A stretch of DNA of 64,000 bases from an uncultured Lachnospiraceae bacterium (GTDB lineage Bacteria > Bacillota > Clostridia > Lachnospirales > Lachnospiraceae), in NCBI GenBank assembly GCA_902778165.1, contig CACYWQ010000001.1, forward strand, positions 333,116 through 397,115, in the 5' to 3' direction. Position 1 is the stretch's first letter; every line of letters begins with the position of its first letter. This document shows, piece by piece, positions 7,833-16,857 of this stretch. The position numbers and the translations under genes were made by a program. The notes beneath the pieces were generated by a model that did no database searches, was not told the DNA's origin, and was given only the letters and a program-made list of their open reading frames with translations.

Positions 7833-7941
7833 GCTGTTTTGAAAGAAGCAGGCATGGGTTATACTACTACATAGCGAGGGGGCAGAATATGATTAACAAC
7901 TAGTTGTACGCAGTACTGTTGTCGTATGAAATTAAGAAGAG
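7833..7941 (+). pseudogene. Broken copy of the Rieske gene start region
   Basis: The sequence from 7833 matches the oxygenase leader and first codons (4135-4241) closely: GAAAGAA, then CATGGGT, ACTACATAG, a purine-rich ribosome site, ATGATTAACAAC and TACGCAGTACTG are shared. Here codon 5 is a TAG stop (CAG or CAA in an intact copy) and the frame ends after about 15 codons. The remainder up to 8081 holds a 20-codon fragment (7954-8016, MDKIIHFSSPEEAHKIQSII) with further stops behind it, also debris. Confidence 0.8.
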
Positions 7942-8081
7942 CATATAGAAAACATGGATAAGATTATTCACTTTTCATCTCCAGAGGAGGCTCATAAAAT
8001 TCAGAGTATTATCTAGAAGAAAGCAGAAACTTATAGAGAATAGCTCACGATTTGAAGCATATATAGTTGAGGTTTAACTAA

Positions 8082-8888
8082 ATGAAATTATCTGTACTAA
8101 TGGGAAATGAATATATATGGCTAATATTAGCGATGTGTACAATTATGTCCTTGATATATGCCGTATATACGAATGTAAAAAATAGAAAAGGGATGCAAAT
8201 AACGTATTACAGAGAATCAATACGAGTTATAAGAACTGGAAGGCATACAATACGAGGCTTAACAATAGAATATAAGGATAGAGATATTTCAGATTTAGTG
8301 GTTACTAAATATGCTATATGGAATAGCGGAAGTGGTGTAATAAAAAAAGAGGATGTTGCTTCAGAAGATTTCTTATCTATTACTAGTTGTTCTGAAACAA
8401 CTCAAATACTTGATGTAAGTATAATTAGCATGAGTGAATCGACGGAAGGATTTAAAGTAATAGGGTTCTCCGATGATAAAGCATCAGTCGGTTTTGATTA
8501 TATAAATGTAAAAGATGGCGTTGTTGTTCAAGTTGTTCACACTGGACGATCTGATGATCTGATAGTTAAGTGCATCCTTAAAGGTGGAAAGAAAGAAGCA
8601 AAACTATTGAACAAAAAACGAAAGCATATATTTGTGTCAAAATATTTCAAGCAGATTATAATTATCTTTAGTATAATTATGGTGTTTTGGGTTGCATTTG
8701 TCTTTAGTAGGGCTATTAGGGTCGTACTAGATAATAAGAGCCTAACAAGCATTATTGGTTCGGTTTGTTTGTTAGTCTCTTCTTGGATTCCCGCCATCAT
8801 GTCATACTCGCTGATTAGGGAGGTGTTTAAAACCTCAATTCCAAATACCATTAGAAATGAAATGTTTTTTGAAGAGTATAATGAATAG
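8082..8888 (+). CDS. Membrane protein with N- and C-terminal TM segments
   Basis: A 268-residue protein of no named family. It has one hydrophobic segment near residues 11-30, a soluble beta-rich domain (about 40-180) with the motif 'YAIWNSGSGVIKKEDV', and two hydrophobic segments near 190-213 and 223-245. The 'WN.G...I...D' motif occurs in a broad set of bacterial membrane proteins of unknown role. The start ATG 8082 follows the weak site GAGG at 8070-8073. It is the last gene of the AT-rich accessory region; the next gene begins the better-conserved part. Confidence 0.6.
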   Translation: MKLSVLMGNEYIWLILAMCTIMSLIYAVYTNVKNRKGMQITYYRESIRVIRTGRHTIRGLTIEYKDRDISDLVVTKYAIWNSGSGVIKKEDVASEDFLSITSCSETTQILDVSIISMSESTEGFKVIGFSDDKASVGFDYINVKDGVVVQVVHTGRSDDLIVKCILKGGKKEAKLLNKKRKHIFVSKYFKQIIIIFSIIMVFWVAFVFSRAIRVVLDNKSLTSIIGSVCLLVSSWIPAIMSYSLIREVFKTSIPNTIRNEMFFEEYNE

Positions 8889-8906
8889 AATTTTAGTGTG
8901 TGGATA

Positions 8907-8915
8907 TGGTATACT
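8907..8915 (+). promoter_or_regulatory. Extended -10 promoter of the dehydrogenase-dfx-rbr unit
   Basis: TG-G-TATACT (TATACT 8910-8915) is an extended -10 element 68 bases before the dehydrogenase start; no clear -35 is visible. GGAAGG at 8968-8973 is the ribosome site. Confidence 0.5.
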
Positions 8916-8983
8916 ATGTTATGCGCGAATATGGATTGGGGAACCGATTCTTGAGATAAATCAGTAGGAAGGATGTAGTACAG

Positions 8984-10300
8984 ATGAGTTTGTATGAGAA
9001 GATTGTTAAGGGCGAGGAGAAGATAGCGCTCGTAGGATTGGGATACGTGGGTATGCCGATAGCCGTTGCGTTTGCACGCAAGGTAGGCGTAATCGGATAT
9101 GACCTTAACGAGGCTAAGATCAATCAATATAAGAATGGAATAGACCCGACCAATGAGGTTGGCGATGAAGTAATTCGTAATACCAAGGTTGAGTTTACTT
9201 CAGATGAGACTAAGCTTAAGGAGGCGAAGTTTTATATAGTAGCGGTTCCGACACCGGTTAATGATGATCATACGCCTGATCTTACACCTGTTGAGGGCGC
9301 AAGCCGAATCCTTGGACGTAACTTAAGCAAAGGGTCTATCGTAGTATTTGAATCTACCGTATATCCGGGTGTTACCGAGGATGTATGTGTTCCGATTCTT
9401 GAGAAGGAATCAGGACTTAAGTGTGGAGTGGATTTTAAGATTGGTTATTCACCTGAGAGAATCAATCCCGGTGATAAGGTTCACAGACTTGAGACGATCA
9501 CTAAGATAGTGTCCGGTATGGATGAAGAGACACTTGATGAAGTGGCACATGTTTATGAACTTGTTGTTGAGGCAGGTGTTCACAGAGCAGAGTCAATCAA
9601 GGTTGCAGAGGCAGCTAAGGTTATAGAGAATAGCCAGAGAGATATCAATATCGCATTTATGAACGAACTCTCTATTATCTTTGATAAGATGGGCATTGAT
9701 ACTCAGGCGGTTCTTAGAGCAGCAGGTACTAAGTGGAACTTCCTTAAGTTCTTCCCGGGACTTGTAGGCGGACATTGTATAGGTGTTGACCCTTACTATC
9801 TTACATATAAGGCTGAACAGCTCGGATATCATAGCCAGATTATTCTTTCCGGAAGACGTATCAATGACGATATGGGCAAGTATGTGGCTGAATCAATCGT
9901 TAAGAAGCTTATTGCAGCTGACAGACCGGTTAAGGGAGCGAAGATTGCAATCCTTGGATTTACATTCAAGGAGAACTGTCCTGATACGCGTAATACCAAG
10001 GTTATAGATATCTACAATGAACTTGGCGAATACGGAATCACACCCCTTGTAGTCGATACTACTGCAGACGCAGATGAGGCCAAGAGATTATACGGTATAA
10101 CATTTGGTTCCATGTCAGATATCAAGGATATGGATGCCGTGATCATAGCGGTTGCGCATGATGAGTTCCTTAAACTAAATAAGTCGGATATAGACGGCTT
10201 CTTTAATAAGGACAATAAGGTTAAGGTTCTTGCCGATATTAAGGGCTTGCTTGATAAGAGTGAGTATGCAGGCAAGGATTATATATACTGGAGATTATAG
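8984..10300 (+). CDS. UDP-N-acetylhexosamine 6-dehydrogenase (WbpA/TviB-like)
   Basis: A 438-residue nucleotide-sugar dehydrogenase. The N-terminal Rossmann fold has '[11 protein letters not shown]' at about 17-27, and the catalytic cysteine is C265 in '[12 protein letters not shown]', the form seen in WbpA/TviB/WbpO enzymes rather than in UDP-glucose dehydrogenases (compare the second enzyme at 52749). It oxidises C6 of a UDP-HexNAc to a uronic acid with two NAD+. It supplies a precursor to the glycan locus that begins 1 kb downstream. It is followed 24 bases later by dfx and seems to share a transcript with dfx and rbr, an unusual pairing. GlcNAc or GalNAc as substrate cannot be decided from sequence. 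Confidence 0.9.
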   Translation: MSLYEKIVKGEEKIALVGLGYVGMPIAVAFARKVGVIGYDLNEAKINQYKNGIDPTNEVGDEVIRNTKVEFTSDETKLKEAKFYIVAVPTPVNDDHTPDLTPVEGASRILGRNLSKGSIVVFESTVYPGVTEDVCVPILEKESGLKCGVDFKIGYSPERINPGDKVHRLETITKIVSGMDEETLDEVAHVYELVVEAGVHRAESIKVAEAAKVIENSQRDINIAFMNELSIIFDKMGIDTQAVLRAAGTKWNFLKFFPGLVGGHCIGVDPYYLTYKAEQLGYHSQIILSGRRINDDMGKYVAESIVKKLIAADRPVKGAKIAILGFTFKENCPDTRNTKVIDIYNELGEYGITPLVVDTTADADEAKRLYGITFGSMSDIKDMDAVIIAVAHDEFLKLNKSDIDGFFNKDNKVKVLADIKGLLDKSEYAGKDYIYWRL

Positions 10301-10324
10301 TATAAGTATTGGAGGGTTATGGTT

Positions 10325-10699
10325 ATGAAATTCTACAGATGTGAACATTGTGGCAACATTGTAATTAAGCTCCATGATTCGGGTGTGCCGGTGGTATGTT
10401 GCGGTCAGCCTATGACAGAACTTGTTCCCGGAGCAACAGACGGAGCATACGAGAAGCATGTACCTGCCGTAACGGTAGATGGAAGCGTTATTAAGGTACA
10501 GGTAGGTGAAGTAGAGCATCCTATGATGGAGGAGCATTACATTCAGTTTATAGTACTGGAGACATCTACAGGTTATCAGATTAAGAATCTTAAGGCAGGC
10601 GATAGGCCCGTGGCAGAATTCACATTGGCAGCAGGTGATAAGGCTATAGCCGTATATGAGTATTGCAATCTTCACGGATTGTGGGTTAAGGAAGTATAA
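10325..10699 (+). CDS. dfx: Desulfoferrodoxin / superoxide reductase
   Basis: A 124-residue two-domain desulfoferrodoxin. The N-terminal desulforedoxin-like centre is formed by 'CEHCG' and 'VVCCGQ' cysteines. The superoxide reductase centre is marked by 'EKHVP', 'EHP...EEHY' and the C-terminal 'CNLHGLW' (the Cys and His iron ligands). It reduces superoxide to peroxide without making O2, a typical anaerobe defence. An ATG at 10319 exists, but the ribosome site GGAGGG (10311-10316) would be only two bases from it; ATG 10325 has normal spacing and gives the usual family length. It lies between the sugar dehydrogenase and rubrerythrin genes. Confidence 0.96.
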   Translation: MKFYRCEHCGNIVIKLHDSGVPVVCCGQPMTELVPGATDGAYEKHVPAVTVDGSVIKVQVGEVEHPMMEEHYIQFIVLETSTGYQIKNLKAGDRPVAEFTLAAGDKAIAVYEYCNLHGLWVKEV

Positions 10700-10717
10700 A
10701 CGGGAGGTATATGGGTT

Positions 10718-11281
10718 ATGGCAGATAATAAATGGAGATGCAGAGCTGAGGATCTTAAGGGTACTCAGACCGAGAAGAACTTACAGGAAGCATTTGCAGG
10801 CGAATCTCAGGCAAGGAATAAGTACACTTTCTTTGCTTCTAAGGCTAAGAAAGAAGGTTATGTTCAGATATCCAATATCTTTGCAGAGACAGCAGCCAAT
10901 GAGAAGGAGCATGCAGAGATCTGGTATAAGATACTTACAGGTATCGGCAGCACAATAGATTGCCTTAGGGAAGCCGCTGAAGGAGAGTCTTATGAATGGA
11001 ATGAGATGTATCCTTCATTTGCCAAGACTGCAAGAGAAGAAGGCTTTGATGAAATAGCCGAGTTATTCGAAGGTGTTGCAGCCATAGAGAAGGAGCATGA
11101 GGAGAGATATCGTAAGCTTCTTAAGAACATTGAGGATAAGATAGTCTTCTCAAGAGACGGCGATTGCATCTGGCAGTGTAGCAACTGCGGACATATAGTG
11201 ATTGGCAAGGAAGCACCTGAGGTATGTCCCGTATGTAATCATGCAAGAGATTACTTCCAGCTTAAGGCTGAGAACTATTAA
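10718..11281 (+). CDS. rbr: Rubrerythrin
   Basis: A 187-residue rubrerythrin: a ferritin-like four-helix domain with the diiron glutamate motifs ('EAFAGESQA', 'EKEHAE', 'EKEHEE') and a C-terminal rubredoxin-like domain with 'CSNCG' and 'CPVC'. It works as an NADH-linked peroxidase that removes H2O2, so it completes the superoxide detoxification started by the dfx product encoded 18 bases upstream. GGAGG at 10703-10707 supports ATG 10718. Expression is probably from the promoter before the dehydrogenase gene; no separate promoter is visible. The unit ends at a strong terminator. Confidence 0.97.
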   Translation: MADNKWRCRAEDLKGTQTEKNLQEAFAGESQARNKYTFFASKAKKEGYVQISNIFAETAANEKEHAEIWYKILTGIGSTIDCLREAAEGESYEWNEMYPSFAKTAREEGFDEIAELFEGVAAIEKEHEERYRKLLKNIEDKIVFSRDGDCIWQCSNCGHIVIGKEAPEVCPVCNHARDYFQLKAENY

Positions 11282-11311
11282 TAAGAACTTAGAATACAGT
11301 ATATGAATAAC

Positions 11312-11352
11312 AATGCGGAAACCGTGATTATTACCACAGTTTCCGCATTTTG
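11312..11352 (+). terminator. Rho-independent terminator after rbr
   Basis: A perfect 10-bp stem (ATGCGGAAAC 11313-11322 with GTTTCCGCAT 11339-11348) with a 16-base loop is followed by a short T run. It separates the rbr unit from the glycan operon. Confidence 0.85.
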
Positions 11353-11361
11353 TGTTATACT
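11353..11361 (+). promoter_or_regulatory. Extended -10 promoter of the first glycan operon
   Basis: TG-T-TATACT (TATACT 11356-11361) lies only 9 bases before ATG 11371. Transcription would start about 3 bases before the start codon, which leaves almost no leader and only AAAGGG two bases from the ATG. See the finding on leaderless starts. Confidence 0.55.
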
Positions 11362-11370
11362 TAAAGGGTT

Positions 11371-12792
11371 ATGAATACGTTTAATAAGAAGAACAATCTT
11401 ATACAGACATATTCGCTGGTACTCATTGATGTATTGTGCGTACTGTTGTCATATGTATGCTCATTCTATTTAAGATATCGTGGTGAATACCGAATGGGTC
11501 AGGTAGACTATATGATATGCCTTGGACTTGTCTTATTCTGCGTATTATACGGCGTTTTGCTTGACTGGAATCATTATATATTCAAGAGAGGCTACTTCGA
11601 AGAACTTATAGCAGTGATCAAATACGCCGTCAGCATGACCATATTACTCGGTTTCACAGTCTTTATTCTTCGCCAGGGCCAGGCGTTTTCACGATTAGTA
11701 TTCGGATGGTATGCCATAATCGACATATTCCTCACATACATTATCCACACGTTATTTAAGAGGTTCCTTAACGGATACTATAAGAAAAGTGTGAATTCTG
11801 AGAAGGTGATGCTCGTTACGTACAGGGAGTTCGTGGGCGAACTGTTGGAGGATATACGTAAGGATCATGAGTGGAGTTATGAAGTCATGGCTATAGCATT
11901 AATGGATGCCGTAGTTGATGATAATGATAAGGAGATTAACGGTATTCCGATAGTGGCTAACGGTGCCGGAGTCTTAGACGGTCTTACAAGCGAAGTTATG
12001 GATGCGGCTTTTCTGTATCTTCCGCATATGGGAAGGGATGCCGTAGAGAGAATAATTAATTACTTCGAGACCATGGGCGTTAAGTGCTATTACAGTGTCG
12101 GCGATTTTAAGCACAGAGGTTCTATGCAGTCTATAGGCGATTTTGCAGGACACTTGGTGATCACTTATGAGAATGCAGCAACGGACTACAGGCGAAGACT
12201 TATTAAGCGTATATTTGATGTAATAGGGGCAATTATTGGTCTTGTTATAACCATAGTTCTTACGCCTTTAGTTGCAATTGCAATTAAACTTAATTCAAGA
12301 GGTCCTGTGTTATTTAAGCAGACTCGTATCGGTAAGGGCGGAAGAAGATTTACCATGTATAAGTTCCGTTCGATGTATACGGATGCCGAGGCACGTAAGA
12401 AGGAATTGCTCAAAGATAACGAGATGGAAGGCCTTATGTTTAAGATGAAGGATGATCCGAGGATTACTGCGGTCGGAAGATTCCTTCGCAAGACCAGCAT
12501 AGATGAGTTGCCGCAGTTTTACAATGTGCTTAAAGGTGATATGAGCCTTGTAGGTACAAGACCGCCCACAGAGGATGAATTCGAGAAATACAGCCCGCAT
12601 TACAGGCGCAGATTATCCATTACTCCGGGACTTACCGGAATGTGGCAGGTAAGCGGCAGAAGCGATATCAAGGATTTTGATGATGTGGTTAAGCTTGACC
12701 TTGAATATATCGATAACTGGTCGTTACTGCTTGACCTTAAGATATTGTTACAGACAATAATAGTCGTATTTACGGGACGGGGTTCTAAGTGA
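11371..12792 (+). CDS. Polyprenyl-phosphate sugar-1-phosphate transferase (priming enzyme)
   Basis: A 473-residue protein of the PHPT family (WbaP/WcaJ/CpsE type). The N-terminal half has about four membrane segments (residues 15-130) and a soluble Rossmann-like part. The C-terminal catalytic domain starts near 270 with a re-entrant hydrophobic helix, followed by 'YKFRSM', the D378-E379 pair in 'SIDELPQ', and 'SLVGTRPP'. It transfers a sugar-1-phosphate from a UDP-sugar to undecaprenyl phosphate at the inner membrane face and so begins each glycan repeat. It is the first gene of the operon, as is common, and overlaps the next gene by 4 bases. The sugar used is unknown. Confidence 0.93.
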   Translation: MNTFNKKNNLIQTYSLVLIDVLCVLLSYVCSFYLRYRGEYRMGQVDYMICLGLVLFCVLYGVLLDWNHYIFKRGYFEELIAVIKYAVSMTILLGFTVFILRQGQAFSRLVFGWYAIIDIFLTYIIHTLFKRFLNGYYKKSVNSEKVMLVTYREFVGELLEDIRKDHEWSYEVMAIALMDAVVDDNDKEINGIPIVANGAGVLDGLTSEVMDAAFLYLPHMGRDAVERIINYFETMGVKCYYSVGDFKHRGSMQSIGDFAGHLVITYENAATDYRRRLIKRIFDVIGAIIGLVITIVLTPLVAIAIKLNSRGPVLFKQTRIGKGGRRFTMYKFRSMYTDAEARKKELLKDNEMEGLMFKMKDDPRITAVGRFLRKTSIDELPQFYNVLKGDMSLVGTRPPTEDEFEKYSPHYRRRLSITPGLTGMWQVSGRSDIKDFDDVVKLDLEYIDNWSLLLDLKILLQTIIVVFTGRGSK

Positions 12793-13997
12793 TCAGATTA
12801 GGTGTTATTACTGCAACAAGAGCTGAATACGGAATACTAAGACCGCTTATAGTTAAACTTAGGGAATATGAGGATGCTTCTCTTAGGGTTGATCTGATCG
12901 TCACGGGCACTCATTTATCCGATGATTATGGCATGACGGTTAATGAGATCGTTAAGGACGGTATCAGGATAGATCATAAGATATCCATCCCGGTTTCTTC
13001 AGGAACACCTAATGATATCTCAGCTAATCAGGCGGTTACATTGGTGGAATTCACGAAGCATTTCTTGGCGATTGGATATGATGCAGTATATATACTCGGC
13101 GACAGGTATGAGATGCTTATGGTGGCTACGGCAGCGATGAATACGCATACACCGATCATACATCTCTGTGGCGGTGATACAACGGAGGGTGCCATTGATG
13201 AAGCGATTCGCCATTCAATAACCAAGATGAGTATCCTGCACTTCCCGACTAATGATGATAGCAGAAGAAGAATAATACAGTTAGGAGAAGCGCCGGACAG
13301 AGTATTTAATGTAGGTGATACAGCTATAGACAATGTGCTTAATATGAAACTTATGACTAAGGAAGAAGTATTAGGCGATCTGGGTGCAGATAAGTGGGGA
13401 TCAGGTAAGTTATCGGACATTCGTTATGCTCTGTGTACATATCATCCGGTTACATTGGAAGATGGCAGTATAGAGGATATGATGAATGAATTCTTAGAGG
13501 CGATCAAGGCAAGGTCTGATATAGAATTCATAGTAACCAAGTCTAATTCGGATATGGGCGGAAGTAAGATTAATGAGATACTTGATGATGCCGAGGGTAA
13601 GATAAGTAATCTTCATGTGTATTCATCACTCGGAGTACTAAGATATCTCTCGGCTATGTCAGAAGCGTTATTTGTGATGGGTAATTCTTCAAGCGGATTA
13701 TACGAAACACCCGCCATGCATAAGCCGACTGTCAATATCGGTGACAGACAGAAAGGGCGTCTTAGATGTGACAGCGTCATAGATTGTTCGCCCGATAAGG
13801 ATAGTATACTTAAAGCGATTGATAAGGCATGTAGCACAGAATTTGTATCTGTATGCAAGAGAGTTGTATCTCCGTACGGAGACGGTCATGCGGCAGAGAA
13901 GATTGCTAAGATAAGCATAGATGCAGTCAGAAATGGTCTCAGTCTTAAGAAGAGATTCTATGATCTTGACAGATGCAGAGATAAAGAGAGTATATGA
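12789..13997 (+). CDS. neuC: UDP-GlcNAc 2-epimerase, hydrolysing (NeuC-like)
   Basis: A 402-residue enzyme of the WecB/NeuC superfamily. It begins with 'GVITATRAEYGIL' and has the subgroup motif at 128-135 (GGDTTEGA followed by IDEAIRH), which in sialic and legionaminic acid enzymes usually reads GGE.TEGA; the first acidic residue is Asp here. 'GNSSSGLYE' near 298-306 is the UDP-binding loop. NeuC-type enzymes make free ManNAc (or a diacetamido analogue) and UDP. The start is GTG 12789 within a 4-base overlap (GTGA). No NeuB synthase gene is in the window, although a CMP-sugar synthetase-like gene is at 33966, so the end product is uncertain. Confidence 0.85.
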   Translation: MIRLGVITATRAEYGILRPLIVKLREYEDASLRVDLIVTGTHLSDDYGMTVNEIVKDGIRIDHKISIPVSSGTPNDISANQAVTLVEFTKHFLAIGYDAVYILGDRYEMLMVATAAMNTHTPIIHLCGGDTTEGAIDEAIRHSITKMSILHFPTNDDSRRRIIQLGEAPDRVFNVGDTAIDNVLNMKLMTKEEVLGDLGADKWGSGKLSDIRYALCTYHPVTLEDGSIEDMMNEFLEAIKARSDIEFIVTKSNSDMGGSKINEILDDAEGKISNLHVYSSLGVLRYLSAMSEALFVMGNSSSGLYETPAMHKPTVNIGDRQKGRLRCDSVIDCSPDKDSILKAIDKACSTEFVSVCKRVVSPYGDGHAAEKIAKISIDAVRNGLSLKKRFYDLDRCRDKESI

Positions 13998-15010
13998 TGA
14001 GAATAGTAATTATCGGTCTTGGATCAATGGGAAAGCGCAGGATGCGACTCCTACATCAGATTGCCGTAAATGAACAATTGGATATTGAACTGTTCGGAAC
14101 AGACGGAAGGGCAGACAGGCGTAAAGAAGCAGAAGATCAAGCTACAGAACTTGGATTTGGCATTAAGACATACGAAAGTCTTGCGGATGTGATTGCATCA
14201 AATAAAGAAATTGACGCAGTTGTCATATCAACATCGCCCTTATCGCATGCAGCAATAATTAAGGAGTGTCTGGGATACGGTCTAAATGTATTTACAGAGC
14301 TTAATTTGGTAACTGATGGGTATGATGAGAACATGTCGCTTGCGGAAGGTAAGGGACTTAAGCTATTCTTATCTTCAACTCCCATATACAGGGATGAGAT
14401 GCGATATATTACATCTAAGGTTAAGGATAGTGATAAGAAGTTACATTATACATATCACGTGGGCCAATATCTTCCGGACTGGCATCCTTGGGAGAGTTAT
14501 AAGGATTTCTTCATAAGCAATAAGAGAACCAACGGATGCAGAGAGATTCTTGCAGTTGAGATGCCTTGGATGGTGAATGCATTCGGAGATATTGAGGCGG
14601 TTCAGGTTATAACTGATAAGAAGACAACTGATCTTGATATAGATTTTAATGATTGCTACAGTGTGTTAGTCAGGCATAAGACGGGTCATACCGGTGTTTT
14701 TACGGTTGATGTAGTATCAAGACCTCCAATTCGAGATCTTAAGATTATAGGCGAAGAATTCTATATCGCATGGGACGGTTCTCCGGAAGGCCTAAGGGAG
14801 TATTCAGGCTCTAAGGAAGAACTTAAATCAGTTGATTTGTATGAACATATAGAACACAGAGAAGGATATAATCCTACAATTGTTGAGAATATGTATGTGA
14901 CGGAACTGCTTGATTTCCTGGCTGTTCTTAAGGGTGATAAAGAAGCAGAGTACAGCTTCAAGAAGGATAAGAAGATTCTTGGTATTATTGATGAAATAGA
15001 AGGATTGTGA
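13994..15010 (+). CDS. Gfo/Idh/MocA oxidoreductase with altered catalytic motif
   Basis: A 338-residue protein with an N-terminal dinucleotide fold ('IVIIGLGSMGKRRMRLL') and a C-terminal beta-sheet domain of the Gfo/Idh/MocA family. The canonical E-K-P motif, whose Lys helps catalysis, is replaced by 'FTELNL' near residue 100, so the usual hydride-transfer chemistry may be changed or lost. It overlaps the neuC-like gene by 4 bases and the next gene by 4 bases, so it is a firm operon member. The sister enzyme at 34734 keeps EKP. A sugar-modifying dehydrogenase or a binding protein derived from one is plausible. Confidence 0.8.
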   Translation: MMRIVIIGLGSMGKRRMRLLHQIAVNEQLDIELFGTDGRADRRKEAEDQATELGFGIKTYESLADVIASNKEIDAVVISTSPLSHAAIIKECLGYGLNVFTELNLVTDGYDENMSLAEGKGLKLFLSSTPIYRDEMRYITSKVKDSDKKLHYTYHVGQYLPDWHPWESYKDFFISNKRTNGCREILAVEMPWMVNAFGDIEAVQVITDKKTTDLDIDFNDCYSVLVRHKTGHTGVFTVDVVSRPPIRDLKIIGEEFYIAWDGSPEGLREYSGSKEELKSVDLYEHIEHREGYNPTIVENMYVTELLDFLAVLKGDKEAEYSFKKDKKILGIIDEIEGL

Positions 15011-16098
15011 TCATGCTTACGATGTGCGATTACTACGGGATGTGTGATGAGAACGGCAGATGTGTTGGCCATCCCGTTAAGATCACAAAAGAATATGGCA
15101 CAATCATTAAAGGTTTTAATGAAGATATCAGACTGGTATGTTCTCCATGTGTTATTGACGGAGTGATCGGATCTGATGCGACTGCAGATGAGACAGGATT
15201 ATTTGCTGAGATTGTAAAGTTGCCGTATGATATATCGATTGTGGGCAACGGTATCGGTAAGAGAATTGTTGATAAATTCAAGCTGTTTAAGAATATATTG
15301 ATTGCGCTTAAGAATAAGGGAACTATATTCTTCTATCAGGTGGATTTCTTCTTCTTTCTCTATCTTAAGTTGTTCTATAGAAGAAGTACTGACAGGAAGA
15401 TTGTGATATTGATATATCATCAGGATTTCACGGGTGGAAGGTTTGCAGGTGTCCTTAAACGAATATATGAGAAGGCTTTAGTTAAAGTTGATACTGTCAT
15501 ATATACACAGAAGGGTGCTCTGGTTCCCCATGACAATGCCGTATGGATGCCTGATTTTATCTATAGGGCAGATGAATATGATAAGTATCGAGGCCGCAAT
15601 AAGACTGACAGAGTGGTATGCTTAGGTACAATGAGCCGCTATAAGCAGATAGAAGAGTTAGTTGATGCTTGGCGAAGATATGAAGGTTTACCGCAACTTA
15701 TTATTGCGGGAAGATTTGATACCAAAGACAGAGTAGAGAAGCTATTAGTCAATCTGCCCGGAAATGTAATATTAAGAGATGAAGTGCTGTCATATGACGA
15801 ATATATGACGATGCTGTCAGAATCCAAGTATTGCATTCTTCCCTATGATATGGGACAGTATAAGAACAGAACATCCGGAGTGTTGCTTGAGAGCATATAC
15901 TGCGGAGTGATTCCGATAGCTCCGGAAGTATTGCTTAAGCAGAACATGTTACCGGGTATCGGATATAAGAATCTGACAGAGATACGTAATCTTCTTGGTG
16001 ATAATACCGATAAGATTAAGGAATTGTTTGATAGCATATACAAAGAATACGGATTGGAATATGCCGCAGGTGTTCTTAAGAATGCCGTATCTGCATAG
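15007..16098 (+). CDS. GT-B fold glycosyltransferase (GT4-like)
   Basis: A 363-residue protein. The C-terminal half has the GT4-type pattern: 'CLGTMSRYKQIEEL' near 202-215, 'LIIAGRFD', and 'YKNRTSGVLLESIYCGVIPIAPE' around 280-305 (nucleotide-sugar binding region, with the family EX7E partly kept). The N-terminal half is divergent and Phe-rich but has no true membrane span. It probably adds one sugar to the lipid-linked repeat. The start is GTG 15007 in a GTGA overlap; ATG 15013 is an alternative. The donor and linkage cannot be predicted. Confidence 0.75.
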   Translation: MIMLTMCDYYGMCDENGRCVGHPVKITKEYGTIIKGFNEDIRLVCSPCVIDGVIGSDATADETGLFAEIVKLPYDISIVGNGIGKRIVDKFKLFKNILIALKNKGTIFFYQVDFFFFLYLKLFYRRSTDRKIVILIYHQDFTGGRFAGVLKRIYEKALVKVDTVIYTQKGALVPHDNAVWMPDFIYRADEYDKYRGRNKTDRVVCLGTMSRYKQIEELVDAWRRYEGLPQLIIAGRFDTKDRVEKLLVNLPGNVILRDEVLSYDEYMTMLSESKYCILPYDMGQYKNRTSGVLLESIYCGVIPIAPEVLLKQNMLPGIGYKNLTEIRNLLGDNTDKIKELFDSIYKEYGLEYAAGVLKNAVSA

Positions 16099-16116
16099 AA
16101 GTTAGGATAGAGGTTA

Positions 16117-16830
16117 ATGAAGACTCTTATTATTATTCCTGCATATAATGAACAGAATACACTGGATTCGTTAATTAACGATATCAAGACTAAATGTCCT
16201 AATGTTGACTATGTTGTTATTAATGACTGCTCTTCTGATGACACTAAGAAAGTCTTAAGTAATATAGGTGCAACATATGTGTCTGCCCCGGTTAACTTAG
16301 GCATAGGCGGAGCTGTACAGACGGGATATATGTATGCTGCTAAGAACGGATATGATATCGCTATACAGGTTGACGGTGATGGACAGCATGATGTGACCTT
16401 TGTTAAGGATATGGTAGATATCATTAACAAGGGCGAGGCAGATGTAGTAATCGGATCCCGCTTTATTGAGAAAGAAGGCTTCCAGTCATCCGGTGCCAGA
16501 CGTATGGGTATACACTTCCTAAGCGGACTCATACATCTTATGTCAGGGACTAAGGTTAAGGATGTTACAAGCGGATTCAGAGCCGTTAACAGAAGATATA
16601 TAGAGGTATTTGCAGACAGCTATCCGGATGATTATCCGGAGCCTGAAGTAATAGTTATCTCTGCGCTTATGGGTGCAAGGATTAAAGAGATTCCCGTTGT
16701 GATGAGAGAGAGAACCGACGGAGTAAGCTCTATTAACATGAAGAAGTCGGTTTATTACATGATCAAGGTTAGTATTGCGATTATACTATGCCGTCTAAGC
16801 CTTGGAATCAGGACAGGGAATAAAAGATAG
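16117..16830 (+). CDS. GT2 glycosyltransferase (dolichol-phosphate-mannose-synthase-like)
   Basis: A 237-residue GT-A enzyme: 'IIIPAYNEQNTL' at the N-terminus, 'VINDCSSDDT', the metal-binding 'QVDGDGQHD' near 88-96, and 'DVTSGFRAVNR' near 148-158. This is the family that makes polyprenyl-phosphate sugars or adds sugars to lipid carriers. There is a hydrophobic end segment that may dock on the membrane. The gene is followed by a DUF2304 gene, a very common pairing in surface-polysaccharide loci. AGAGG at 16108-16112 supports the ATG. Confidence 0.88.
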   Translation: MKTLIIIPAYNEQNTLDSLINDIKTKCPNVDYVVINDCSSDDTKKVLSNIGATYVSAPVNLGIGGAVQTGYMYAAKNGYDIAIQVDGDGQHDVTFVKDMVDIINKGEADVVIGSRFIEKEGFQSSGARRMGIHFLSGLIHLMSGTKVKDVTSGFRAVNRRYIEVFADSYPDDYPEPEVIVISALMGARIKEIPVVMRERTDGVSSINMKKSVYYMIKVSIAIILCRLSLGIRTGNKR

Positions 16831-16857
16831 TGTGGAGAATGATTGGAGGTTCTTCGT

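Noticed and set aside
7833-8081. A real small gene starting at ATG 7891
   Set aside because: The frame has a stop at codon 5 and the sequence matches the start of the oxygenase gene, so it is a relic.
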